Positions 39,618 through 48,878 of a stretch of DNA of 64,000 bases are shown in pieces (positions within the stretch are counted from its first letter, which is position 1; each line of letters begins with the position of its first letter). Below the pieces are notes generated by a model. It saw only the letters and a program-made list of their open reading frames with translations, had not been told where the DNA came from and did not search any database. The translations under genes and the position numbers were made by a program. The DNA lies in assembly GCF_029625335.1 (NCBI RefSeq), contig NZ_CP121111.1, positions 1,364,001-1,428,000 of the forward strand. Direction: 5' to 3'. Source of the stretch: Flavobacterium nitratireducens (GTDB lineage: Bacteria > Bacteroidota > Bacteroidia > Flavobacteriales > Flavobacteriaceae).

Positions 39618-40337
39618 TTGAATCAGGAATTTCAAATATATTCTTTGGGTGAACAATCCTTAACTATCGAATTAGGTAAAACGATAGACTTAGCCATTTA
39701 CCAAAAAGTAATTGCTTTACAAAAGCGAATAAAATCCTTGGCATTACCCGGAATTATAGAATTAGTTCCCTGTTATTGTACACTAACAATCTATTTTGAC
39801 CCATTTACTTTAAAAAAACATTTTCCTAAATCGCCAAAAAGTGTTTCTGAAAATTTGAGTGGACATATTCAAGAAATTATTAGTCATTGGAATCCTGAAA
39901 TTCAAGAAAACACAACATCAAAATTACTTGAAATCCCAGTATGTTATGACACAAAATATGGATTAGATTTAGAAGAAGTAGCTTTGTATCACAACACCAC
40001 TGTTACCAAAATTATAGAACAACATACTGCAACTATCTATACTGTTTTTATGGTTGGATTTTTACCCGGTTTTCCATACTTGGGAATCCTTCCGGAATCG
40101 TTAGCTACTCCTAGAAAAAAACAACCGCGACTGAAAATGCCAGCTGGTGCGGTCGCTATTGGTGGAAATCAAACCGGAATTTACCCGATAGAAAGTCCAG
40201 GTGGCTGGAATATTGTTGGTCAGACTCCATTAAAAATTTTTGATAAAGAACGTTCAAATCCTTTCCTATTACAAGCTGGAAATCAAGTAAAGTTCGTTCC
40301 CATTAGTGTAGAAGAATTTGAAAATTACAAGCCATGA
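39618..40337 (+). CDS. pxpB: 5-oxoprolinase subunit PxpB (KipI family)
   Basis: A 239-residue KipI/AHS1-family protein. Visible motifs: GYxLxL-type YSLGEQSLTIELG at the start, VPCYCTLTIYFDP (about 52-64), and the signature FMVGFLPGFPYLGILPESLA (about 143-162) with PRLKMPAGAVAIGGNQTGIY (about 170-189). With PxpA and PxpC it forms the ATP-dependent 5-oxoprolinase that opens 5-oxoproline to glutamate. No ATG fits the N-terminus, so TTG at 39618 is used, with some doubt. It overlaps pxpC by four bases. Confidence 0.9.
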   Translation: MNQEFQIYSLGEQSLTIELGKTIDLAIYQKVIALQKRIKSLALPGIIELVPCYCTLTIYFDPFTLKKHFPKSPKSVSENLSGHIQEIISHWNPEIQENTTSKLLEIPVCYDTKYGLDLEEVALYHNTTVTKIIEQHTATIYTVFMVGFLPGFPYLGILPESLATPRKKQPRLKMPAGAVAIGGNQTGIYPIESPGGWNIVGQTPLKIFDKERSNPFLLQAGNQVKFVPISVEEFENYKP

Positions 40338-41311
40338 TACAAGTATTACAATCCGGTATCCAAACCAGCATTCAGGATTTAGGTCGTTGGGGCTCCCAGT
40401 CTTTCGGGATTGCTGTGGGGGGAAGTTTGTGTCAATATTCTACTTCCATCGCTAATGTTTTGGTAGGAAATGAAACTGGGACTCCTGTTTTAGAAATCGT
40501 CCAATCACCACACCAATTTTTATTTGAAAAAGAAGCTTTAATTAGTTTCTCGGGTGGCGGACTAATTCCAAAGGTGAATGGAAACGAAATTCCATTGAAC
40601 CAACCCCATTTTATCAAAGCGGGTTCTTTATTGGAAATTAAAAAACCAAGCGCTGGATTTCGGCTTTATATGGCAATAGCCGGTGGATTTCGAGCCGATG
40701 AATTCCTAAACAGTTATGCGACTCATTTTGCAACAAAAAAAGGAGGTTTTCAGGGACGTGCTATTCAAAAAGGAGACAATCTAAGTATTTTGAAAGAACC
40801 AAGTCCAATTGCTCAAAATATTATACAAAGTTTAAAACAAGGAGCGTACTTCAAAATTAACGGAGCGGCTTTTACCTTGCCCATTTCAAATGAAATTAGA
40901 GTTACAACAGGAGTTGATTTTGATTTACTTACCAATAAATCACAACAAACTTTAATTAAGAAACCATTCTCCATTTCTAATAATTCCAATCGAATGGGTT
41001 ATCGCCTTGACGGAACAGCTTTAGAAACAAAAGAAAATATTGAGATGATTTCTTCGGCCGTAGCCAAAGGAACCATTCAATTACTTCCCGATGGTCAATT
41101 GATTGCTTTGATGCCTGATTGTCAAACCGTAGGAGGTTATCCAAAAATTGCACATATTATCACAACTGATATTTCTAAATGTGCCCAATTAAAACCTAGT
41201 GAATCTATTTTCTTTTCGATTGTTTCTTTGGCGGAAGCCGAAAAATTACTAGAAAAACAAAACCAACAAATTAAACTTTTAGAAACCCTTATTCAGCAAC
41301 ATTTTTCATGA
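40334..41311 (+). CDS. pxpC: 5-oxoprolinase subunit PxpC (biotin-dependent carboxyltransferase-like)
   Basis: A 325-residue AHS2/KipA-family protein: MIQVLQSGIQTSIQDLGRWG at the start, GGFRADEFLNSYATHF (about 117-132), SNRMGYRLDGTALETK (about 217-232) and DGQLIALMPDCQTVGGYPKI (about 253-272). It is the partner of PxpB in oxoproline cleavage. It overlaps both neighbours by four bases (ATGA), which shows translational coupling of the set. Confidence 0.93.
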   Translation: MIQVLQSGIQTSIQDLGRWGSQSFGIAVGGSLCQYSTSIANVLVGNETGTPVLEIVQSPHQFLFEKEALISFSGGGLIPKVNGNEIPLNQPHFIKAGSLLEIKKPSAGFRLYMAIAGGFRADEFLNSYATHFATKKGGFQGRAIQKGDNLSILKEPSPIAQNIIQSLKQGAYFKINGAAFTLPISNEIRVTTGVDFDLLTNKSQQTLIKKPFSISNNSNRMGYRLDGTALETKENIEMISSAVAKGTIQLLPDGQLIALMPDCQTVGGYPKIAHIITTDISKCAQLKPSESIFFSIVSLAEAEKLLEKQNQQIKLLETLIQQHFS

Positions 41312-42054
41312 AAAACTATATCGATATCAATTGTGATTTAGGCGAAGGAATAGGCAACGAAAAAGAGCTACTTCCTTTTATCAGTTCCGCCAATATTGCC
41401 TGCGGTTACCATGCCGGTGATGAAAATACTATGAAAAAAACTATTGAACTTTGCTTGGAATATGGTATTGCGATTGGCGCGCATCCTTCTTTTCCCGACA
41501 GAGCCAATTTTGGAAGAACCAATATGAATCTTCCTTCCGAAGAGCTACACAAAATAATGCTGGACCAAATTCATACTATCTCGAATATTGCAGCCAGTTT
41601 TGGAACAAAGTTACAACATGTAAAACCTCATGGGGCTTTGTATAATATGGCCGCAAAAGATTTTGAACTAGCTTACACGCTTACCCAATCTGTAAAAGAA
41701 ATAGATGCTCAATTAAGTTTTTTTGGTTTACCAAATTCTGAAATGGAAAAAGCAAGTAACAAATCGGGGATTCATTTTATCGGAGAAGCATTTGCCGACC
41801 GAACTTACCAAAACGACGGAACTCTGACACCAAGAACTAATTCTAATGCACTAATAGAAACGGAAACGGAAGCTATCGAACAAGTACTTCAAATCATACA
41901 AACCGAAACGGTAACAAGTGTTATAGGTAACCAAATTCCTTTGCTAGCCGAAACCATTTGCATACATGGCGATGGAAAACATGCGGTGCTCTTTGCTAAA
42001 TCACTACATGATAAACTGACTCAAAACAACATCCAAATTAAACCATTACGATAA
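41308..42054 (+). CDS. pxpA: 5-oxoprolinase subunit PxpA (LamB/YcsF family)
   Basis: A 248-residue LamB/YcsF protein: IDINCDLGEGIGNEKELLPF at the start, SSANIACGYHAGDENTMKKT (about 26-45), AIGAHPSFPDRANFGRTNM (about 55-73) and VKPHGALYNMAAKD (about 104-117). These carry the metal-binding His/Asp positions of the family. It completes the oxoprolinase. The NRAMP-like gene follows two bases later. Confidence 0.95.
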   Translation: MKNYIDINCDLGEGIGNEKELLPFISSANIACGYHAGDENTMKKTIELCLEYGIAIGAHPSFPDRANFGRTNMNLPSEELHKIMLDQIHTISNIAASFGTKLQHVKPHGALYNMAAKDFELAYTLTQSVKEIDAQLSFFGLPNSEMEKASNKSGIHFIGEAFADRTYQNDGTLTPRTNSNALIETETEAIEQVLQIIQTETVTSVIGNQIPLLAETICIHGDGKHAVLFAKSLHDKLTQNNIQIKPLR

Positions 42055-42056
42055 GT

Positions 42057-43235
42057 ATGAAAAAAACATTTGATAAAAAAGCATTACTAGGTGCGGCTTT
42101 CCTAATGGCTACATCAGCGATTGGTCCAGGCTTTTTAACACAAACCACTAATTATACCAAAGAATTTTTAGCGAGTTGTGGGGCTATTATTTTGATTTCC
42201 GTACTCATTGATATTTTCTCTCAATTAAACGTTTGGAGAATTATAACCGTTAGCGGTAAAAAAGTATCTGTAATTGCTAATGAAATGCAATCAGGTACGG
42301 GACATTTCCTGACGCTTTTAGTGGTACTAGGAGGATTAGCCTTTAACATTGGAAACATTGCCGGAGCAGGATTGGGAGTGAATGTTCTTTTTGGCATTAG
42401 CGTTCAACAAGGAGCCGCCATAAGTGCTTTAATAGCCGTTTTTATTTTCCTGATGAAAGAAGCTTCAAAAGCTATGGATTGGTTTGTAAAAATACTGGGA
42501 ATTACCATGATTGGAATTACTTGCTACATTGCCTTCATTACAAATCCACCTATCAAAGAAGTCATTATTCGTTCTGTATTTCCTGAAAAATTGAGTTGGA
42601 CCGCTATTGTAACACTCGTGGGTGGTACAGTGGGTGGTTATATTACTTTTGCAGGAGCGCACCGATTATTAGATTCAGGTATTACGGGGATTGACAATCA
42701 AAAAGAAGTAAGCAGAAGTTCCGTAACCGCTATCTTATTAGCGTCGGTAATGCGAGTAATGCTTTTCCTTGCTGCATTAGGTGTGATTATAAAAGGTGCT
42801 TCGCTTAGCGCTGACAATCCTGCCGCTTCGGTATATGAATTTGCAGCCGGAAAAATTGGTTATAAAATTTTCGGATTGGTTATTTGGGCGGCATCAATTA
42901 CATCAGTTGTAGGTTCAGCGTATACTTCTATTTCTTTTTTCAAAACCTTAAAACCTTCATTGGAAAAGAAAAGTAATATTCATATTGTGGTGTTCATTTT
43001 GATATCTACCTTCATTTTTGTGTTGTAGGGCAAACCGATTGTTATCTTAATTTGGGCAGGAACTATTAATGGATTTATTCTCCCAATTTCATTAGGATTG
43101 ATGCTTTTAGCAGTGAAAAAGAAAAGCATTTTTGGAGAATACAAACACCCTTTGTGGCTCACCATTACAGGCTGGTTTGTAGTTGCAATCATGAGTTATA
43201 TGAGCATAACTACTTTGATTGAACAATTAGCTTAA
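42057..43235 (+). pseudogene. NRAMP-family divalent metal transporter-like gene interrupted by an in-frame TAG
   Basis: Codon 324 (43026-43028) is TAG. After it the same frame continues for 68 codons (GKPIVILIWAGTINGFILPI through MSITTLIEQLA) to a TAA at 43235. Read through, the product is 392 residues, a normal NRAMP-family length. The opening ATSAIGPGFLTQTTNYTKEF holds the family's first-helix motif, with Thr/Asn positions in place of the DPGN metal site of classical NRAMP proteins. Truncation removes the last two or three helices. TTG to TAG is one base change. A NRAMP-like gene (ycsG) also lies beside the oxoprolinase genes in Bacillus subtilis, so transport linked to oxoproline is a fair inference. 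Confidence 0.85.
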
Positions 43236-43277
43236 AAATAAAAAACGCTCCACTAATTCATAATTGTTTGAGCGTTT
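43236..43277 (-). terminator. Terminator of radC overlapping its stop codon
   Basis: On the minus strand an eight-base stem (AAACGCTC / GAGCGTTT, 19-base loop) is followed by a T-run. The first arm covers two bases of the radC stop codon. Confidence 0.7.
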
Positions 43278-43968
43278 AAAACATGCCTTCATCTACAAAA
43301 CTAAAATATTTTGTCTCAGTTACAATCAAATGATCCAATACTTTTATTTCTAAACTATCACCAGCCATTTTTAACTTCTTAGTAATTTGTTTATCGGCAT
43401 CACTAGGAATCAAAGTTCCTGATGGATGATTATGACACAAAATCAAAGCCGTGGCTCCTTTTTCCAGTGCCATTTTAAAAACCAATCGGACATCAACTAG
43501 GGTTCCGGTAATTCCACCTACACTCAACTGCGCTTTTGAAATTACTTTATTAGAATTATTCAAATATAAAATCCAAAATTCTTCGTGTGGCAATTCGCCA
43601 ATTATAGGCTGCATCATTTCAAATACTGATTTGCTGGAAGTAATTTTAGTCAATTCGACGGCTTCCTCTGCCCTTCTCCTTCTTCCGAGTTCCATAGCAG
43701 CCATAATTGAAATGGCTTTGGCCTCGCCTATTCCTTTGAAATTCAACAACTGAGACATCGATAATTTTCCTAAAGCATTCAAATTATTGGCTACACTGGA
43801 TAAAATCCTTTTGCTTAAATCCACAGCCGATTCGTTCCTGCTTCCTGAGCCAATCAAAATCGCAATTAATTCGGCATCACTTAAAGCACTCTTACCTTTG
43901 AGCATTAATTTTTCTCTCGGCTTATCATCTTCAGACCAATTTCTAATGGGGAAATGACTGTTTTCCAT
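43276..43968 (-). CDS. radC: RadC family protein (JAB1/MPN domain)
   Basis: A 230-residue RadC. The N-terminal helix-hairpin-helix part includes EKLMLKGKSALSDAELIAIL and LNFKGIGEAKAISIMAAMEL; the JAB/MPN metalloprotease-like domain has the metal-binding set LILCHNHPSGTLIPSDADKQ (about 177-196). The name implies DNA repair, but later work did not support a direct role for the E. coli protein. It stands alone with a terminator. Confidence 0.93.
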   Translation of the reverse strand: MENSHFPIRNWSEDDKPREKLMLKGKSALSDAELIAILIGSGSRNESAVDLSKRILSSVANNLNALGKLSMSQLLNFKGIGEAKAISIMAAMELGRRRRAEEAVELTKITSSKSVFEMMQPIIGELPHEEFWILYLNNSNKVISKAQLSVGGITGTLVDVRLVFKMALEKGATALILCHNHPSGTLIPSDADKQITKKLKMAGDSLEIKVLDHLIVTETKYFSFVDEGMF

Positions 43969-44026
43969 AGTAAAAGATTTAGTTTATATAATCTTATTTT
44001 GTAAATATAACACTAAAACCTTTACG

Positions 44027-44053
44027 CACAATCTTGTCATTCCGTAGGAATCT
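44027..44053. repeat. Left arm of a 27-base inverted repeat around the GIY-YIG gene
   Basis: It is a perfect reverse complement of 44394-44420. The core GTCATTCCGTAGGAATCT contains the small palindrome ATTCC-GTA-GGAAT. It overlaps the TAG stop codon of the GIY-YIG gene by two bases. Confidence 0.95.
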
Positions 44054-44366
44054 ATAATTCAAAATGATTATTCCAAAACTCTAAGTTTGGATTTATTTCT
44101 TTAATCAAATTTAATTTCTTTTCTCTGGAAAGATTCTTTATTTCTTTTTCTCGTCCAATAGCTAATTGAATCCAACTGAATTTTTCAAAATAAATTAAAA
44201 AATGAGCATTGTATTTAGCTGTAAAACTATTTGGATTTAACTTAGTTTCATGTTGCTTAAGTCTTAATTTTAAATTATTAGTAACACCAGTATATAAAAC
44301 TGTTCTGTTTTTATTAGTTAAAATATAAACGTAATAAGTATAAATTCCTTCGGTGTACTCAATCAT
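44052..44366 (-). CDS. GIY-YIG nuclease family protein (UPF0213/YhbQ-like), repeat-flanked
   Basis: A 104-residue single-domain GIY-YIG protein from the ATG at 44366 (MIEYTEGIYTYYVYILTNKN). A TTG nine bases earlier is also in frame but ATG is preferred. The family marks are YYVYILTN (GIY part), VLYTGVTNNLKLRLKQHE (YIG part with the conserved Arg) and IGREKEIKNLSREKKLNLI with the metal-binding Glu. It has no extra DNA-binding domain. Its coding sequence fills the space between two copies of a 27-base inverted repeat almost exactly. Homologues are small nucleases of unclear biological target. Confidence 0.88.
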   Translation of the reverse strand: MIEYTEGIYTYYVYILTNKNRTVLYTGVTNNLKLRLKQHETKLNPNSFTAKYNAHFLIYFEKFSWIQLAIGREKEIKNLSREKKLNLIKEINPNLEFWNNHFEL

Positions 44367-44393
44367 AACATTCAACTATTAAAATAAAAAAAG

Positions 44394-44420
44394 AGATTCC
44401 TACGGAATGACAAGATTGTG
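44394..44420. repeat. Right arm of the 27-base inverted repeat around the GIY-YIG gene
   Basis: It is a perfect reverse complement of the left arm at 44027-44053 and lies 27 bases before the GIY-YIG start. Together with the third copy (44456-44477) it also makes a 22-base stem; on the minus strand this is followed by a T-run, so the pair can act as the terminator of mpl. Confidence 0.95.
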
Positions 44421-44455
44421 GGTGTTTTTTTTTACACAAACTATAACCGTCCAGT

Positions 44456-44477
44456 TTGTCATTCCGTAGGAATCTCT
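44456..44477. repeat. Third partial copy of the repeat (22 bases)
   Basis: It is a perfect reverse complement of 44392-44413 and has the same direction as the left arm. It lies in the gap after the mpl stop codon (44516). Confidence 0.93.
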
Positions 44478-44515
44478 GCTTAAAAATGAGTATTCCCAAA
44501 AAACAATCGAAAGGC

Positions 44516-45870
44516 TTATTGAATCAATCCTTTCACCTCATCAAAATTCAAACCTCCGTAATTTCCGGAACTCATCAATAACAAAGCTGAATTGTCTAAA
44601 TTCATATTGAATAAATAATCTTTAAATTCTTTTGGATTCGTATAAATTATTAAATCCTGACGATTGAATGCTTTAGCGATTTGGTCATAAGTCACTTCTT
44701 CCAATTGCTTAATTTTTACTGCATCTGGCGAATAGAAAACCACAGCCACATCGGCATTATCCAAAGCCCCTTCATATTCTATTAAAAACTCAGCATTCAA
44801 GCTACTGTAAGTATGCAATTCTAAACATGCCACTAAAGTTCTGTTTGGATATTGCTCTTTTACTGCTTTAGTTGTTGCTGCTACCTTACTTGGCGAATGG
44901 GCAAAATCTTTATAAGCAACTTTCCCTTTTCCTTCGGCAATTTTTTCTAAACGTTTAGAAGCCCCTTTAAAACTTGCTATAGCTTCATAAAAATCGGCTT
45001 CATCAACCCCCATATTTTGGCAAATCCATTTGGCACCAGCCAAATTATTCAAATTATGCGCTCCAAAAACTTCAATAGGCATTGCTCCTTCTGGTGTTTC
45101 CAATAGAGTTACACCATCGCTTACACTGTATTCAGGCGTATGATAGGCTAATTTTCGAATAGGACTTGTCGCTGCTTCTGCCACACGCTTTACTTCTGGA
45201 TCATTTTCATTGTACACTAAAATTCCACCATTGGTAATTTTGCTTATAAAAATCTCAAACTGTTCTACATAGTTTTCATAAGTAGGGAATACATTGATAT
45301 GATCCCAGGCAATTCCCGAAATCAAAGCAATATTGGGTTGGTACAAATGAAACTTTGGTCTTCTGTCAATTGGCGAGGACAAGTACTCGTCTCCTTCCAA
45401 AACCATAAAATCATTTTCTTCGGTGAGATGAACCATCGTATCAAAACCTTCCAATTGCGCACCCACCATATAATCTACTTCAATTCCATGATAATGCATT
45501 ACGTGTAAAATCATAGAAGTAATTGTTGTTTTTCCGTGTGAACCTCCAATTACTACGCGGGTTTTATTTTTAGATTGTTCGTATAAAAATTCTGGATACG
45601 AATAGATTTTCAAACCCAATTCCTGTGCTTTCAACAATTCAGGATTATCCGCTTTAGCATGCATCCCTAAAATAATTGCATCAATATCGGCAGTAATTTT
45701 TTCTGGAAACCACCCTAGTTCGGCTGGCAGAATTCCTTTTTTTCCAAACGTGATTTAGACGGCTCAAAGATAGCATCATCACTACCTGTAACCTGATATC
45801 CTTTATTATGTAAGGCTAAGGCCAAATTGTGCATAGCACTTCCACCAATAGCTATAAAATGTGTTTTCAT
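44516..45870 (-). pseudogene. mpl: UDP-MurNAc:tripeptide ligase (Mpl) gene with a one-base frameshift
   Basis: The frame opens at ATG 45870 (MKTHFIAIGGSAMHNLALAL, then HNKGYQVTGSDDAIFEPSKS) and breaks after LEKK. Adding one base to the seven-T run at 45737-45743 (A-run in the gene) restores KKGILPAELGWFPEKI and joins the long frame from 45664, giving 451 residues, the usual Mpl length. The ATP-binding motif VVIGGSHGKTTITSMILH and the central and C-terminal Mur ligase domains are intact. Mpl recycles murein tripeptide onto UDP-MurNAc in the cytoplasm. It is not strictly essential, but a homopolymer sequence error is likely. Confidence 0.92.
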
Positions 45871-45914
45871 ATGAATAATTGATATTCGCTTAAGCGTAAA
45901 TTGTATTTTTAAAT

Positions 45915-46613
45915 TTAATTATCGTATCTCTTTTTATATTCATCCAAAATCGATTTTGCCTTATCAGGAGATTTCATTTTATTGGCATATAAATTAGCCA
46001 GTTTTTGATAAGTCTTTTTAGAATTCCCTATTGAAATAGCTTTTTTGTATTGTTGTTCTGCCTTAGAATATCGATTAAAATGTTCCTCAATATGACCTCT
46101 TGACAAATAACCATCAACAGGAGAAATTTGCATTAATTCATTGGAATATTGAATTGCTTTTTTTTCGCTTCCACCCAAAATACCTGGCAACTTTAAGTTT
46201 AATTCTATTAATGCCCACCTAGCTTCAATGTGTTTGGGATTTAGTTGTATCGCCTTTTCAAAATTAGACCGAACCTCATCAATCATCCCCAAGGCTTTGA
46301 ATTTATTGACTTCGAGCGCCTTCATTCCTAAAGCACCACCGTATTTAAAACAATAATCAGCATCATTGGGCTTTATTCGTTTTAACTTACCATAATACTG
46401 TAAGGCGTCGTCCCATGATTTTTGATAGCCAGCAATATCCCCTAAATATTCCAAAACCTTAACATTAGAAGGATTGGTTTGTACTATTTTTTCAAAAAGA
46501 ACTTTAGAAGGCTCCCATTTTCCTTCTTTAAACAATTGTTGAGCTCTCTCAAAATCAGATTGAGAAAAAACCATAAGAGGAACCACCAAAAAAAGTAACC
46601 AAATTCTTTTCAT
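45915..46613 (-). CDS. Secreted tetratricopeptide repeat protein
   Basis: A 232-residue protein with a signal peptide (MKRIWLLFLVVPLMVFSQSD, cleavage near residue 18) followed by five to six TPR-like helix pairs: ERAQQLFKEGKWEPSKVLFE, VLEYLGDIAGYQKSWDDALQ, IEARWALIELNLKLPGILGG and RYSKAEQQYKKAISIGNSKK. It is probably periplasmic and mediates protein contacts; the partner is unknown. It lies 44 bases before mpl on the same strand and 119 bases after the DPP7 stop, separated by a terminator. Confidence 0.8.
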   Translation of the reverse strand: MKRIWLLFLVVPLMVFSQSDFERAQQLFKEGKWEPSKVLFEKIVQTNPSNVKVLEYLGDIAGYQKSWDDALQYYGKLKRIKPNDADYCFKYGGALGMKALEVNKFKALGMIDEVRSNFEKAIQLNPKHIEARWALIELNLKLPGILGGSEKKAIQYSNELMQISPVDGYLSRGHIEEHFNRYSKAEQQYKKAISIGNSKKTYQKLANLYANKMKSPDKAKSILDEYKKRYDN

Positions 46614-46671
46614 GTTTCAAAAATAAGGAAATATAAATGGCAATTAACTTTTTAAAACTAAATTTATTTAA

Positions 46672-46711
46672 AACAAAAAAGAAACCCGACAAACTTATAA
46701 CTTGTCGGGTT
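46672..46711 (-). terminator. Terminator of the S46 peptidase gene
   Basis: On the minus strand AACCCGACAA / TTGTCGGGTT forms a ten-base perfect stem with a nine-base loop, followed by a T-rich run. It lies 21 bases after the stop at 46733. Confidence 0.9.
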
Positions 46712-46732
46712 CCATTTAAATATGACCATCAA

Positions 46733-48878
46733 TTATTTAGTGATCGTTAACTCATCAATGATGTTTTTGGCACCAGCGTATTTGTCTATAATCCAAAGTA
46801 CATAACGAATATCTACACAAATAGTACGTTGTAAATTTTTGTCAAATATTACATCTCCTGCCATAGCTTCGATATTTCCGTCAAACGCAACTCCTACTAA
46901 TTCTCCTTTTCCATTCATTACAGGAGAACCTGAATTTCCACCAGTTATGTCATTATCGGTCAAAAAGTTTACCGGCATATAACCCGCTTTATCTGCATAT
47001 TGACCAAAATCTTTAGCTTTATTTAATTCTAATAAACGAGAAGGCAAATCAAATTCTGCATCAGCTGCTTTGTATTTTTTAACCATACTAGTCATATCAG
47101 TATAGTTGTTAATCGTAGCATCGTTTCGAGGGTCTTTTGGTAAAGCGCGTACTTTTCCGTAAGTTAAACGTAAAGTAGAATTAGCATCCGGATATTTCAC
47201 AGTATTTAATCCTGAAACTCTCAACCCTTCAACTAATTTACGATAAGCTTTTTCGAAAGCATCCTCGGCTAAAATTTGCTTTTCTGATTTCTCTCTGTAT
47301 TTAGTTAGTAAATCATTTGAAATCACAAACAAAGGATCATTTGCAATTTTAGAAGCATCAGGATTACTCATAAATGCTTCAATAGATGCCTTTGAAGTAA
47401 AAATACTTGAAGCAACCGCCTTAGCAACATCATTTGTAAAATCGCCATTATTGGCTTTACTCATGTTAGCAATTACTGGCGATAATCCGTATTCAGAAGC
47501 TTTGGCAGCGTATAAATTCAATTGAGCTGTTAACACTTCTTTTTCTAGGGCTTCATTGATCGTTCCGTAAGTTGATTCTATAAAAGCTTTTAACTTTGGC
47601 AACATTTCTGTTCGTTTCGCCTCATTTTCTTTATAATATTGAATTAATCCAGTACCAATATTAGCCGTTGCAGCAGCATATGTTGATGTACGAAGTGTTT
47701 GCATTAAATAACTATCATGACGTGCTTTCAAATTAGTTGCAGCATAAAAATCATTAATTACCGAAATTACATTTCCGTAAGTTTCTTTGTTCGCCTTTTT
47801 ATTAGCCCATTTGTTAAATTTATCTTCTTGGATCGCTTTTATTTTAGCAGTTTGAGCTTTCGTCAGCGATTCAATCATTCCCTGACGGTTCTTCCAATAG
47901 TTAGCCGTTTGTGCATATTTCCCGGCATAAGCCAAACGAACCGATACATCCTTATCCATGTATTTCTTCATTTGATCCATCCCTGTTTTAGCTCCTTCAA
48001 CCCAAGCAGGATAAGCATACTTTACATTTTGCTCAATTCCACCAGCAGGCATCCATCTATTAGTACGTCCTGGATAGCCCAAAATCATTGCAAAATCATT
48101 TTCCTGAACTCCTTTTAAACTAATTGGCAAATGGTGTTTCGGTTGCAAAGGCACATTCTCTTTAGAATATTCTGCTGGATTTCCATTTTTATCAGCATAA
48201 ATACGGAACATCGAAAAATCGCCAGTTTGTCGAGGCCACTCCCAATTGTCAGTATCTCCTCCAAATTTACCAACACTTTCCGGTGGAGTACCCACTAAAC
48301 GAACGTCGGTATAATCTTGGTATACAAAATAATAGTATTCATTCCCTTGAAAGAAAGGACGAACAGAAACAACATATTTACCATTTTCATTATTTTCACG
48401 CTCAATCAAACTCATTTCTTTTTGAATGATGGCATTGCGTTCCGCTTCGGTCATTTTATCATTTACTTTTGATAAAATACGTTTGGTACAATCGTCCATT
48501 CTTACAAAAAAACGAACATATAAGGATTTCGGTTCTCATTTCTTGGCTACGATCTTTAGCCCAGAATCCATCACGTAAATAGTTTTGTTCTTGTGAAGAC
48601 AGTTCCGCAATGGCATTATAACCACAGTGGTGATTAGTAAGCAACAAACCTGTATTCGATACAATTTCGGCTGTACAACCTCCGTTGAACTGAACAATCG
48701 CATCTTTCAAACTATGATGATTAATACTATAGATTTCTTCGGCTGTTAGCTGCAAACCCATTTTTTCCATATCTCTATGGTTCAATCTTTCAATAAACAT
48801 TAAGAACCACATTCCTTCATCGGCTCTAACAGGTAAAGCCAAGAGGCAAGTTGTTAAGAATAAGATAATTTTTTTCAT
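46733..48878 (-). pseudogene. S46 family dipeptidyl peptidase (DPP7 type) gene with a one-base frameshift
   Basis: The N-terminal frame (from ATG 48878) has a signal peptide (MKKIILFLTTCLLALPVRAD) and GLLLTNHHCGYNAI with the catalytic His (83 or 84). The longer downstream frame carries LYVRFFVRMDDCTKRI, FGGDTDNWEWPRQTGDFSMF and the Ser motif TGGNSGSPVMNGKGELVGVA. Dropping one base near 48534-48536 joins them as a protein of about 714 residues, the S46 length. The segment AFDGNIEAMAGD has Gly where DPP11 has Arg, which suggests DPP7 specificity (hydrophobic P1). S46 enzymes release dipeptides in the periplasm. It has its own terminator. Confidence 0.9.

Larger units (their letters stand above)
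44392..44477 (-). terminator. Repeat-derived terminator of mpl
   Basis: Two oppositely oriented repeat copies (44456-44477 and 44392-44413) form a 22-pair stem with a 42-base loop; on the minus strand a T-run follows (44391 downward). It lies 38 bases after the mpl stop. The large loop makes efficiency uncertain; each copy also has a five-pair inner stem. Confidence 0.5.

Noticed and set aside
43276..44500. radC plus GIY-YIG as a sign of an integrated plasmid or genomic island
   Set aside because: Both neighbours are ordinary chromosomal genes (radC of normal length, mpl), there is no integrase, tRNA or change in codon use; only the small repeat unit looks mobile.
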